From Amylostereum areolatum (taxonomy: Eukaryota > Basidiomycota > Agaricomycetes > Russulales > Stereaceae): a stretch of 64,000 bases of DNA. Below the pieces are notes generated by a model that saw nothing but the letters and a program-made list of their open reading frames with translations, searched no databases and was not told the DNA's origin. A program made the translations under genes and the position numbers. Shown in pieces: positions 36,691 to 48,310 of this stretch. The stretch is taken from NCBI GenBank assembly GCA_012932865.1, contig SAXG01000004.1:1488001-1552000 (forward strand), in the 5' to 3' direction. Each line of letters opens with the position of its first letter. The stretch's first letter is position 1.

Positions 36691-37830
36691 CTCATCTCGC
36701 CTCGGGAGTTTCGGGACCACAAAGAGCGCAACTTGAAGACCACAGGCAGACGAAGGACATGCGATCGGGATGAGAGGGTGAGAAACCGACCAGGTCAGGA
36801 CAGGAAAGGCCAGTTCTTGAGGCATTTGTGTACGGTGAGCGGGAACGCGAGCGAGGGTAGGATTCGTAGGAGCACGGCGCGGATACGAGTATGTAGAGGG
36901 GGTATAGAGGGGAGTTTGAGGGAGAGTCGAAGCTGGTGAGCGAGGCGAGAAGGCGGAGAATTTGAGGAGGTGGGAGAGGGAACTCGGCACAAGCTGGCGG
37001 TCGCGCACTGGTCGACGGCTCTTCAATGTTGAGAATGCACGTATGGGAGAGGTGGGAATGGTGAGGGTATGCGTTGAAGAGGGGTCGACGCGCGGGGTTC
37101 GGGTCTTCGAGAAAAGTCAGCCCATAGAACGGCAAAAGAAAAGAGAACAGGAAAGCTCACGGCCATCGTCCACGGTTGGAAGTAATCATTAGATACTACG
37201 TCGTCTTGAAAAGCTGACCACGATGAATCCTCCGGCCGAGGCTTCGGAGAGGACTGCCCCGCTCTTCTCCTCGTTCTTGTTCTTGGTACCGCAGGAGGGC
37301 GTCAGGCCGTGTGGATGGACGACAAGACCGTGGCCCGTTTGAGGATCTGTCGGACCATGGCGCCGACAACACAAAGGGAAACCCTTTCTGGTTGAACGTG
37401 TAGAATAACCGAAAAAACTTAGGCCGGGGTGGGAGTGGGGAAAGATCGATAGCCTTAGAGGCCAGACAAAGTGTTTCCCAGGAGTCTTAGCATTGACTGG
37501 AACGTGTGGACGGGGAACAGGAGCCTTCCATGGGGAGCTCTGTCTCCGGGGGGTCGTCGCGGATGAGGCAGACGACGAGTTGGCCGGTCACCGAGCACTC
37601 GGAGCCAGGTGGATCCAGTCGATTGAGCGGTTCGGCCCTGGATCCTTGGAGCCGCAGATAGAGGTCAGGAGTGTGGCGAGACGGTACGTGATCGAGGTCG
37701 ATTGGAAGGCTGATGTTGAGACCACGGCGAGAGCTGGGGCGGGTCTAGCCATGGCGAAGGTAAGGAAGGCGGTAAAGAGGCGAGGTCTTCCGAAGGCTTC
37801 TGGTACATTTTGGAATGCTTCGGTCTGACA
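36691..37830 (-). repeat. Cassette block H, distal part, unit 1/2
   Basis: The minus strand carries exon-like pieces shared with 53200-54340. The best preserved reads LCCRRHGPTDPQTGHGL here and LCCWCHGPTDLQLGQGL there, followed in both by HGLTPS. A further shared piece near 37495-37640 matches 53510-53660. Together with block 37831-38460 this looks like one multi-exon minus-strand gene that has decayed. No domain recognised. It lies tail-to-tail with TPR-CHAT copy 1. Confidence 0.45.
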
Positions 37831-38460
37831 TCAATGCGAAGGTACGAAGGAGGAGAGGGGTATGGTGCGCTGGAGAGACGCCTGAACTTGGCAAGCACGT
37901 AGCTTGGAAGAGATCGTTGGGGAGATATCAAAGACTGCTGGGGGTGGCACCGAATTGGTAGTGAGCGAAGGAGGAGAAGATGTATCGGATTTGGCTGAGA
38001 GGGGGAGGAGCCATCGTCGACTACGGGGAGCTCTTGTCAAGATGAAGCGGGGTCCCAAGAAAGGGAGAATGAAAGCCTGAGTGATTTGTATTCCCCGTGA
38101 GTCGGAGAAATGAGAGAAAATGCGGCGAGAGATACGCACCGTAGTAGGGCGCCGAGCAACTTCTCCCTCGCATCCAGCATCCACCGCCGCAGTTCCATAG
38201 ACGTTCGTTCATGCGTCGTGAGGCAGAAAAGAATGAGAATTAATATGAGCAGGCCAAAGCCTTTGAAACGATACCGTCGTCGTCGATCGGGGGAGAGGCC
38301 AATGGCCATTCACGAGAACTGGAGGAGAGACGAGGAGAGACGAGGAGAGAGTCATGATCGGAGGACAGAAGACTGAAGTCGTCCGTCGAGCAATCCCGAG
38401 ACTTTGCTCGGCAGATTCCGTTACCGGTGCCGCTGGTTGAACTCGGACGACGACAATGAA
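37831..38460 (-). repeat. Cassette block H, proximal part, unit 2
   Basis: This is a close copy of 29979-30620. On the minus strand THERTSMELRRW and the donor G|GTGCGTATC (about 38142) are kept. Small insertions and deletions against unit 1 break the frame. It is divergent from block G of unit 2. Confidence 0.55.
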
Positions 38461-39545
38461 CTCTGAAGTCGAGCAAACCGTGACGTCATCCGTTCCTCTT
38501 GTCGCCATCAGCCTTCCACTACACTTCAAGTGGCTCACCGTACTGGCCACCTCCACCACCGGTCTCTTCCACTTCTCCCCCCTTCCCCTTCCAACCCCGC
38601 ACCAAAAGATAAAGCAAAAATCTTCGAGACATTCGCTCGGCGACGACATGCAATCACGAACGTCGTCTGCTCAACTCCGGTCCGCTCGTAGGTTCTCATT
38701 TATCGCCTGCTCAACGACTCATCCAACATCGCAGATTCACTTCTAGATGGCCGCGTGCAGAACGCATCACCCACACCCGCGGATTTCCTGAACGACAAGT
38801 CAAGCCTGCCTTCCACCGGTCTGAACCCAGAAAGACTCTCCTCTTCATATACATATATACGACGCCTCGTCCAGTACTCCGGGACCCGGTCTTTGGTCGC
38901 AGTCCCTCAGCTAGATTAAGCACAATTGATCGAATCTGGTCGGCCTTTCCCCCCTGCCCTGTATCGTCGCGGACACCCCCCTAGGCAATACGCCGACGAG
39001 GTGAGGGAGCGTGTTGGGCTCAAGAAGATGGCGCGGATCGTGCACCGTGGGACGGACTCGAACCGCCATGCAAGTGATTCGGCGTTTTCGCTACCTGGAT
39101 ATGAACGCGGACGCCCTTCTCCGCCGTCACTCCTTCGTCGCGTGTAGGCCCCGGGGCGGCCTTTATCGTGACGGACAGCCCTTTGGCCCATTCAGTTCCC
39201 GTTCTTTTCTGCTCCCCTTCGGCTCTCGCGTACGCTTTCCCGCTAGTACACTGGCATCAACCGTACGTGCGCGTTTACTACTCCGATTTTCTACCAATCC
39301 TCAGCCCTCGTATTCGACCGTAGATCCCTGAATCCCTGCCATCCCCTGTCCAGTGGCCTTCTTCAAATCGTCCACATCGGCCCGCCAAAAATGCTTCGTC
39401 TATTAAGATACATGACCCACAGTACGTCTCCGTTCGCTCGAAGCAGAAAGGGCACAAGCTAACCACCAACACCAGACCTTGGTCTCTCGTATACGTATCC
39501 CTTCCTTCATCGAACGCGACCTGAACGCCGTCCTCAACATCCCAC
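38461..39545 (+). repeat. Cassette block G, unit 2 (shortened)
   Basis: This block is homologous to 30640-32500: shared CTTCAAGTGGCTCACCG, TCGGCGACGACATGCAA, the anchor ending TTCTAGATGGCCGCG (38741-38755), DMNADALLRRH (about 39097) and the 5' flank of the TPR-CHAT gene. Compared with unit 1 it lacks about 700 bp of the middle, including the YCEECGDRT and PANCSC exons, so this copy of G cannot be functional. Confidence 0.5.
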
Positions 39546-39619
39546 ACAAATCCCTAACGTAATAGTGGTGAGCAAGGCGCTCTATTCACGTCCCTCGCAC
39601 CACTGACACCGTACGTTAG

Positions 39620-42600
39620 GCAAACGAACGCGTGCGGCATCTTTCCAGCCTTTGCAAACTCGATACAGTCCAGGCAAGGGTGGATTACTCTGCTCGGTGC
39701 ATTCCTCAAGAGCCTGCATCACTGTTCCGTGTCGGCGACTCCTTTTACGACCGGTTTCAGGAGAATGGCAAGCCGGTGGACATTGAAACAGCCGTTGCTT
39801 TCGGGAAACAGGCCGTCGATCTCACTCCCGAGGGCCATTCCAACAAGCCCGTGTACCTCAACAGCTTTGGAATCTCCTTGATGCGTCGATTCGAGCGGTT
39901 GGGAGACCTCGTGGATGTTGACAGCGCCATCCGCATGCAGCGAGAGGCTGTCGATCTCACTCCCTCAGGCCATCCCAACAAGCCTATGTATCTCAACAAC
40001 CTCGGGCTCTCCTTTGTGCGTCGATTCGAGCGGTCGGGAGACCTCGCCGATGTCGACAGCGCCATCCGCGCGCAGCGAGAGGCTGTCGATCTCATTCCCG
40101 AGGGCCATTCCAAAACGCCCATGTACCTCAGCAACCTTGGAAACTCCTTTGGCCGTCGATTCGAGCGGTTGGGAGACCTCGTGGATGTTGACAGCGCCAT
40201 CCGCATGCAGCGAGAGGCTGTCGATCTCACTCCCTCGGGCCATTCCAACAAGCCTATGTACCTCAACACCTCGGGCTCTCCTTTGTGCGTCGATTCGAAG
40301 CGGTCGGGAGACCTCGCCGATGTCGACAACGCCATCCGCGTGCAGCGAGAGGGCTGTCGATCTTCATTCCTGAGGGCACATTCCAAAAAGCCCATGTCAC
40401 CTCAGCAAACCCTTGGAAAACTCCTTTAGCCGTCGATTCGAGCGGTTGGGGAGACCTCGTGGATGTTGACAAGTACGCCCAATCCGCGTGCGGCAAGAGG
40501 CTGTCGATCTCACTCCCGAGGGCCAAGCCGACAAGCCTGGGGTTTGCGGACAAACTGGGGATCTCCTTTAGCCGTCGATTCGAGCGGCTGGGAACCTCGC
40601 CTTATCGAGCAGTGCCGATTTCGACAGCCGTGTCTGAAACCTGGGGTGTCGATGAGCGGTGGGAGACGCCGATGTCGCAGCGCCATCGCGTGCAGCGAGA
40701 GGCGTCGATCTCACTTCCAACAAGCCCATGTACCTCAACAACCTGGGACTCTCCTTTGTGTGTCGATTCGAGCGGCTGGGAGATCTCGCGACGTCGACAG
40801 TGCCATCTATGTGCACCGCGAGACCGTCGATCTCACTCCTGAGGGCCACGCCGACCAGCCTCGGTGGCTGAACAACCTGGGGCTCTCCTTTATGCGTCGA
40901 TTCGAGCGGCTGGGAGACCTCGCCGATGTCGACAGCGCCATCCGCGTGCAGCGAGAGGCTGTCGATCTCATTCCCGGGGGCCATTCCAAAAGCCCATGTA
41001 CCTCAGCAACCTTGGAAACTTCTTTAGCCGTCGATTCGAGCGGTTGGGAGACCTCGCCGATGTCGACAGCGCCATCCATATGCAGTGCCAGGCCGTGAAT
41101 CTCACTCCCGAGGGCCACGCCGACAAGCCTGGGTGGCTTCACAACCTGGGGATCTCCTTTATGCGTCGATTCGAGCGGTCGGGAGACCTCGCCGATGTCG
41201 ACAGCGCCATCCGCGTGCAGCGCGAGGCTGTCGTCCACTCCAGGCAAGCCCGTGGAGGCGGTCGATCGAGCGGTGGGAGCCTCTGACAGCGCTCCGCGTC
41301 AGCGCGAGGCCACATCCGATGCCACGCGACAACCCGGTAAACAACTTTGGCTTGATGCGTCGATTGGCGGCGGAGACCGCTCGACAGGCACCGCGTGCAC
41401 AGAGCTGTCGGTCTCACTCCCGAGGGCAATTCCAACAAGCCCCTGTACCTCAACAACCTAGGGCTCTCCTTTATGTGTCGCTTCGAGCGGCTGGGAGAAA
41501 TGGCCGACTTACATGCTGCAATTGATGTTTTTTAGGAAAGCTGCAAATGATCCTTCTGGCCCACCATCAGACAGATTCCATGCTTCCCGACGATGGGCTC
41601 TGCTATTGTCCTCTCCACACTCCACATCCTCACCATTGGAGGCCTACCGAGTGGTGCTAGCGCTTGTGCCACGTGTAGTATGGCTAGTCTCAAGCATTCA
41701 TCGTCGGTATGAGGAACTTCCTGCCATAGCGGAAGTGGTGAGTGAAGCTGTTACCGCCGCAATCGCAGCCGGTGATGTAGCGTGCGCTTTTGAATGGCTG
41801 GAGGAGGGCCGCTGTGTCATCTGGGGACAGATGCTTCAGCTCCGCACGCCGCTCGATAGCCTGCGTGCCGTGGACCCAGGACTTGCAGATGACTTGGAAC
41901 GTACATCGCACGCGCTCGATGTTGCGGGAACAAGCCAAAATCTCCAGCCCAGTGCAAGTGAGAAGAAGGAGCCTGAGGGGTCATCATCCGAAGACGAGGC
42001 GCAGAGGCACCGTCGCCTCGCAGAGGAATATGAGAGGATGGTTGAGAAAGCTCGCACACTTCCCGGGTGCGAAGACTTCCTGCGACCGAAGAGGCTCGGA
42101 CAGTTTCGTGCTGCCGCTGATTCGGGTCCCGTGGTGGTGGTCAACGTTGTCGAGGAACGTTGTGATGCGTTGATCTTGCTCCAGACTTCCGATACAGTCC
42201 TTCACGTCCCTCTCCCTGCTCTCAAACGTAAAGATGTTAACACTTGGAAAGATTCAATGCTGCAATACCTCCGAGGGTCAGGCGTCCGGGCCCGTGGATC
42301 GCGGCACCCACTTCCTGCGGCTGGGGAAAAGCACAGCATGCCTTCTATTCTCGCAAACCTTTGGTCGAATATCGTGCAGCCGGTCCTGAATGCGCTCACC
42401 GAGGTAAGTCCTATGCACCACTATATCAATCCACGCCCACTCACCAGTCCGTTGTTCGCAGGAGGGAATAGCAGGCAATATTCCTCACCTCACCTGGTGT
42501 GCGACGGGCCCTTTGGCATTCCTTCCTCTTCACGCCGCTGGCATCTATGACAGCTCGGCGGGACCGAAAATATTTGATTTTGTCGTCTCTTCCTACACGC

Positions 42601-43250
42601 CAACGCTGTCCGCACTGCTCGAAGCTGAACGGCGCGGTCATAGTCGCTCGCCGACCCCTACCATTCTCGCTGTGTCGCAGCCTGGAACACCTGGGCAAAG
42701 TGCATTGCCAGGGACCGTCCAGGAGATTGCGGCTGTCAAGGAAATTATCGGAAACCACGGACGATATCTAGATGGAGAGGCGGCGACAAGAGATTCCGTG
42801 CTAGGCGCCATGGCGGACCACGACTGGATCCATCTGGTTTGTCACGCGTATCAGCATCCTCGAGACCCTACACAAAGCGCGTTCCTCCTCCACAACAGCC
42901 AACTGGAGCTCCTGTCCATCATGCAACGCTCGTTCAAGCACACCGAGCTCGCGTTCCTATCCGCCTGTCAGACTGCCACAGGCGACGAGAAACTGACGGA
43001 GGAGGCAGCCCATCTCGCGGCGGGTTTGCTCATGGCAGGATATTCGAGTGTCGTGGCGACGATGTGGTCGATTATCGACAAGGACGCGCCTGTAGTCGCG
43101 AAGGAGTTCTACACGCGGTTGATGGAGGATGGCGGGGACGGTCGAAGGAAGGCGGCTTACGCACTTCACGATGCGGTGAAGCTCTTGCGCGACCAGGTGG
43201 GGGAGAAGGAGTTTCTCCGGTGGGTCCCCTTCATTCACATCGGGATATGA
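39620..43250 (+). pseudogene. TPR-CHAT copy 2, start codon lost and frame broken
   Basis: Exon 2 starts at 39620 (after CGTTAG) and ends at 42403 (GAG|GTAAGT); exon 3 is 42462-43250. The position of the ATG exon reads ATAGTGGTGAGC, so the normal start is absent. The first units from 39776 are in frame, but between about 40265 and 40760 nearly every unit has single-base insertions or losses, and 41235-41400 is scrambled. From about 41500 the linker is open (ALVPRVVWLVSS, ECAF-type helix as CAFEWLEEGR). The CHAT core is intact, with WIHLVCH and FLSACQTATGD and the C-terminal FIHIGI. About 13 repeat units can be counted. Whether decay or poor sequence is to blame cannot be told from here; see findings. 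Confidence 0.75.
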
Positions 43251-43560
43251 ACCTGTGTTTCCATTCAAAATCTATTTGGTGTTTGTATCTTTCTTCCTGT
43301 TTCGTCCGACTGAGCACTCGTCGCTTGATAAATTCCATATGTACCTTACCTTCCCGCCTGATCAAGAGTTGGGACAGTGATTCAGCCACAGTTACCTTCG
43401 TGTGTACACTCTCCGTCCCCGGATTTTGCATCGCTGCCTCGTTAAATTATCTATTCTTCGTTTTCCGAGTACATTCACATTCTACGTAAATTCTCGTGTT
43501 ACTGTAACAGCAACCGTGTTAGCGGCGAGCCTTCGACTTCTGCCTGCACTCTCCAACGAG
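43251..43560. other. 3' flank of TPR-CHAT copy 2
   Basis: T-rich, similar to the flank of copy 1. No gene seen. Confidence 0.45.
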
Positions 43561-44600
43561 TAGGACGGACGTGAGGACGGCGGCGGGTGCTGGGCCTGGC
43601 GCAGCGGCAATCCAGAGACTGCGAGAGAATGCCGAAGCGTCTTGAAGCATCGGAGAGCGTCGCCTACAACGACGAACGGTAGTCCTTACTGTCTTGTCCG
43701 CTGCTTCTTGAAGCGGCTGAGGTGTATCAAGTGTGGTGTTCGAGACGGGGTGAAGTCGAGCGAAAGTTCAGAGTTACCGCGGGGGTTGCTACGATTCTGT
43801 GAGGCGTGGGACAGGTCAGTCTATAAGATGACACAAGAAAGAAGTAGGGCCGGAAACACAGGAAGACACTCCTCGTTAAGGGGGTGGACCGCTGGGAATG
43901 AACAAACGTCAGCGGCCTTGAGGTACGGACGAACTTTTCGTGTGGAAAAGCGCGCCCATTCCGTTACGAATTCGGCCGTCTGGATGGAGAAAGGGGATCG
44001 AATCCTCATGGTGGAAGTTTGCCTCCTGGAGGTTCTTGCGATCAGGCTTCACGACAAACTGATCTCGATAGTCTTGGTCCGTTCGAAATCATTGGCGTTG
44101 CATACCAGGATCCATGTAGAAGGGAACGAGTCGGGAGGGTGGACGACATTGGATCGACATTTGATGTGAAGATCACGGTGAGAGCTGGAAGAGACGTCAA
44201 TTTACAAGCAACGAGTGAGAAGAAAGGTCAGGACATACCCTTCATCCTATACGCCTACAAACGCCTGGAGAAGGCGTGCTTGTCCCTTTACCACACACTT
44301 CTTCTGATGCGCTCTCCCAAGCGTCCAGCGGCCCTCCGTTGAACGGCCTGATAATGACGATGACGCGTGTTTCAGACAGTGAGAACGGTCCACCACTACG
44401 TCCAGGCGTCCGGGAGACAAGAACCAGGACGGGTCGACGGCTTGATGGTACGAGTTGCAGGTATACGTTCTGCGCCATGGAAGCGGCATGGTTTTAGATG
44501 CACATCCTTGTTCTTGAAAGCGACACGAGTTTGGTCGCGCTGAGTCTCAGGCCGGCCGCGAGAATTTGAGAGAGGTCGTAAACGCGACGTTGAGATGTTA
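43561..44600 (-). repeat. Cassette block H, distal part, unit 2/3
   Basis: This block is related to 52200-53110. The minus-strand pieces MRIRSPFSIQTAEF (around 43970-44010) and MKVRSPSPRPDGQI (around 52510-52550) align, as do VIIRPFNGG (about 44340) and TIVRPFKVQ (about 53935) in the further copy. The block is intron-like in places and interrupted. It is a decayed member of the same minus-strand gene. Confidence 0.4.
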
Positions 44601-44689
44601 GATGAGGTGTGCGAATGGAGGGGTCGTATGGCACACCGGAGGAACGCGTCCGCGACGTTGCGATCGATGTACCCTCAAGGCCTCAGGGC

Positions 44690-45350
44690 TTGGCGGGCAC
44701 GCTTTCTGTAAGGTATCCCCGGGTGAAACGACGACGTTGAAGACGAGACCAAAATTGGCGTTCAGCGTGGAAGATGGGGCGGAAATGGGAGGGTTGGACG
44801 AGCAGTCCAGTTATGAATAAGGTGATTTCCCGGAGCAAGACGGGGTGAAAGTGAAAAGGAGAGGTTGAGAATGGGGCAGGTGGAGCTGAGGCTGGAGTGC
44901 ATCGTGGGTTGGCTGAGTGAAGGAAGGAGGGCGTAACTCGACGTCGCCGCCATCGACAACTGCGAGGGAATCCTTGCCGAGAAGCGTCCGAATCTGAAAG
45001 AGGGGAGAGAAGTTTGAGCCATTTCGTGTTCTGCGAGTTGTGGATGTGAAAGCACGGTGAAAGTAACGCACCGTACCGCGAGCAACCTAAGGGTACCCCT
45101 TCGCAGTTCGCATCCACCGCCGTAAAGATTCATGCACGTCCGTGTATGCATCGTGGGGACTCCGGGCGGGGAAGCACGATATATGACAGGCCAACTCTTT
45201 GCAAAACAAGATCGCGGCCGTTGGTCTAGAGAAAGACCGTTCATGACTGTTCATGAGGACTGGGGAAGTGAAAGCGCAAGGAAGAGGAAATCGGAGGAGA
45301 AATCTCCGAAATTCAAGTGCACGTGATCAGCGGCACCTTGTTCTAGCTTG
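44690..45350 (-). repeat. Cassette block H, proximal part, unit 3
   Basis: This is a more diverged copy of 29979-30620 and 37831-38460. The donor G|GTGCGTTAC (about 45070) and the neighbouring GCATCCACCGCCG are kept, and the minus strand reads MHTRTCMNLYGGG where other units have THERMSMELRRW. Confidence 0.45.
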
Positions 45351-46295
45351 TTCTCCTCCGCTCGCGCCAAGTCACTCGCATTCTTTGAACTCGACCCCGT
45401 TCATCTTCATATCTTCCTCTTGTCGCCCTCGGCCCTCCCCCTACACTTCAAATGGCTGGTTGCCTCTGCTACCGGCTTTCCTCGTCGGGCTCTCTCTCCT
45501 TCCCAACCATTGAACCAAAAGATGAAGATTTTAAGACCAATCACGAACATCGCCCACTTAGCTCCAGTCTCCTCGTGGGTACTAACCAACCGTCTTCTCG
45601 ACGACTCACTCAACCTTGCAGATTGACTCTTAGATGGCCGCGGCCCGCGTGTAGGACACGTCGTGTACGCCCGCGGGCTTCCTGAATTACGATCCAAGCC
45701 CACATTCCACCTCTAGGCTCAGAAATACTCTCCTCTTCCGGATCCGACGTCTCGTTCAGCACTCCAGATGGCGACTCCTGGTCGCCACCGTTCTCCGTAC
45801 TGTTCCGCGCAAGATCACGGCGCGCGTTGACCACGGAATGGGCTTGGATGGTGTGCCGAGTCGACAAGCCATCTCCCTTTATCATGGCCAACCAGACTCG
45901 CGAACGTCTACAATCGCGTTTAGGACGATCAAGCCCCTGACCACGGCATCGTCTTACTCTGCTCGAAGTTCCCGAAAAACAACCCCACGCGCTTCCCCCC
46001 TCCACCTGCCCCTCATTCAACGTTTTCGCATCATGGGTACGACCGCCAACGTACTCCTCGACCACCACCTCAACGCTTCGCGTATGGGCCTAGCCTTCAT
46101 CGCCCCAGTGCTCATACACACTCTGAGCCATGGGCCTGTTTTGGCGAGAACCGACGAGGGAACAAAGTAAGTCATGAGCCTTTATGTGCCGACCGTGAAA
46201 TGACCTTCGTCGGCGCAGTTGTCTACCTCTATTCTTCATCGGTGGCGAGTCCTTGAACGATGGATCACAGTCAAGCATCCCCTTTCATGCTGCTA
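45351..46295 (+). repeat. Cassette block G, unit 3a (5' part only)
   Basis: The anchor CCTTGCAGATTGACTCTTAG lies at 45614-45633, followed by ATGGCCGCG. The block then follows G of unit 1 for several hundred bases (for example a GATCAAGCCCCTGACCACGGC stretch near 45929 matching 31318) and stops at the CHAT relic. Later exons of G and almost all of the TPR-CHAT gene are missing from this unit. Confidence 0.5.
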
Positions 46296-46450
46296 TCGAG
46301 AAACCGATGTGACGCAATGATCTTGCTTCAAACTTCTGACTCAGTCCTACATGTCTCCCACTCTTAATCGCGAAGGCCGCTTGAAAAGACGCAATGTTGA
46401 AGTACCTTCCGCGGTCGGGTGTTCGGGCCCGTGGAATGCGTCACCCACTC
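46296..46450 (+). pseudogene. Relic of a TPR-CHAT gene (linker region only)
   Basis: About 155 bp match copy 1 at 35230-35400: ATGATCTTGCTTCAAACTTC, CAGTCCTACATGTC, GACGCAATG and CGGTCGGGTGTTC occur in the same order. The coding equivalent is DAMILLQTSDAVLHVPL. Small deletions break the frame. The relic is followed directly by a new copy of the G-block anchor (CTCACAGATTGATTTCTAGATG, 46495-46516), so it marks a collapsed cassette. Confidence 0.75.
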
Positions 46451-48120
46451 ACTCGTGCGTACTCCTCCACCCCCTGCTTGCCAACTCACCCAACCTCACA
46501 GATTGATTTCTAGATGTCCGCGTGCAGAATACGTTGCTCACGCTTGCCAATTTCCTGGACGATAATCCAGGTCTACGCCCCATTTGCGAGCTCGAAGGCA
46601 TTGCCCTCGTCCCGATCCGACAGTCGCGTTCAACACTCCGCGACGTGATCAGTGGATGGCTTTGTTTTTCTGAGGGAAGCGAAACCGCTCGGGAACCCTC
46701 TCGTTGGCTTTCTCTCGTTTACCGGCCGTCGTCTATCTTTCCCGGAATCGTCGTGGATCTCCCCTTAGGCAACACCGACAAGAATAGCCAGTGCGTCGGG
46801 CACAAGGAGATGGCACGGGTTCACCACCGTCGCCTTTCATCTTGGTCAATTGGACGACCGCGCCCACAACCGCACCACCACCAACATCGTCTCGTGCCTA
46901 GCACCGGTCGGTGTCGTACACATAATCCGTGCTTTCCCCCGCCGCCTGTAGCCAAGTAATTCGGCGCTTTTGCAACCTGGACGTGAACGTGGACGCCCTT
47001 TTCCAACGTCACCTCAATTCGTCGCGTGTAGGCCCAGCCTTCGTCAAGATAAATCCCCTTCAGCCACGGACCTGTCTCTAGGATGACTGATGGTGAGCCA
47101 TGCGCGTTTATGCGCGGAACGTATCCTGACTTTCGTTTCTCGTATTTCAGGCTGTTTTCGAATGGGTACCCGCCAAGGGTACATCAACGAGAAGTCGAAG
47201 AATAGAATGAGCTTCATACGCCGAACTTCCCGTAGACGCCCTTTTTTGGTACACAGCAAGACGCAAACCTGTGCCGTCGAGCATCTTGCCTTGGCCCCTT
47301 TCCGCGCGATCGTCCAATTCTGGAGCAACACGCAAGTCCCCTTCCTGGTCGCACAGGATCCGAGGTGAAGCAGAAGCATGGGCTTCGGGGGGGATGTTGG
47401 CGGATATGAGGGGGGTGCGGTACTGTGAAGAATGCGGTGATCGAACCGTGTGACGGAAGCGAGGTAAGTAAACGGTGTTTCCTGGGGATTCTCGAGTGCG
47501 GAGAAGGCTGACGTCCATTCGCCTAGGTTACTATCTCGCTGCAAGATAGATAAACTGCATTCCGACCTCGGCCGTTGTGTATGATACTACATTTCCGCAA
47601 CGTGATCATGCCTGCCAACTGTTCGTGTTTCTGTGCGGCGGAGGCAGGGCGTGGAGCAGTCAACAGCCACGGCCTCATGTGCCTCGCATGCGATGGTCGA
47701 GGGCGTTACCGAAGTCCTTCCGATGGTAATAAGTACCCTAACCATACCCTGTCTCTCTTAAACTTATACCTGCATGCAGACCTCGTTTCTGCTCCGCTGG
47801 CCCGTGCTCAGCAATCTCCGGCGAGACTCAAAAGACAGCGACCGCGTGCAGGCGTCCCATCTTCCGCCTCCACCCCAACCGCGTCCTGCCCAGCACCTGT
47901 TCCGTCCTGTTCTCCCTCCGCTCTCGCCCACTTTGTCCCACTACATTGCGCGTATGTGCGTGGTTCTTTTACGTGTTCTCTATTCGTGTTATAAAACTTA
48001 CACTGCATTGCCGGTCTCGTTCATAGTCCTATCCCCGGATCACAACTAAGTATCCTTGTCCTCGCCTGCTTCGAATGATCAACATCGGCCTGTGGAAAAT
48101 CCTTTGTCGCCTATACAAAT
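46451..48120 (+). repeat. Cassette block G, unit 3b
   Basis: This is a longer G copy. A frame from about 46522 reads NTLLTLANFLDDNPGL, longer than the equivalent in other units. DVNVDALFQRHLNSS (about 46981), VFEWVPAKGTSTRS (about 47152), RYCEECGDRTV with GTAAGT donor (47421-47470) and PANCSCFCAAE (about 47610) follow. It is the best copy for judging the ancestral G protein, yet stops still interrupt it. Confidence 0.5.
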
Positions 48121-48310
48121 TACTCGCAGTTCGTCTCCCTTAACTCCAACCAGAAGGGCCACTCACTAATCGTCCAATAGCTAGACCTTGGTCTCTCGTG
48201 CCTTTGCTGGCTTCCAGACCTCGGCTCACTCGTATCGTTGCCAGGCCTTCCCTATCGGAATACGCCCTCGGAGCTCATCCCTAACATCCCACACAAATCC
48301 CCAACTTGCA

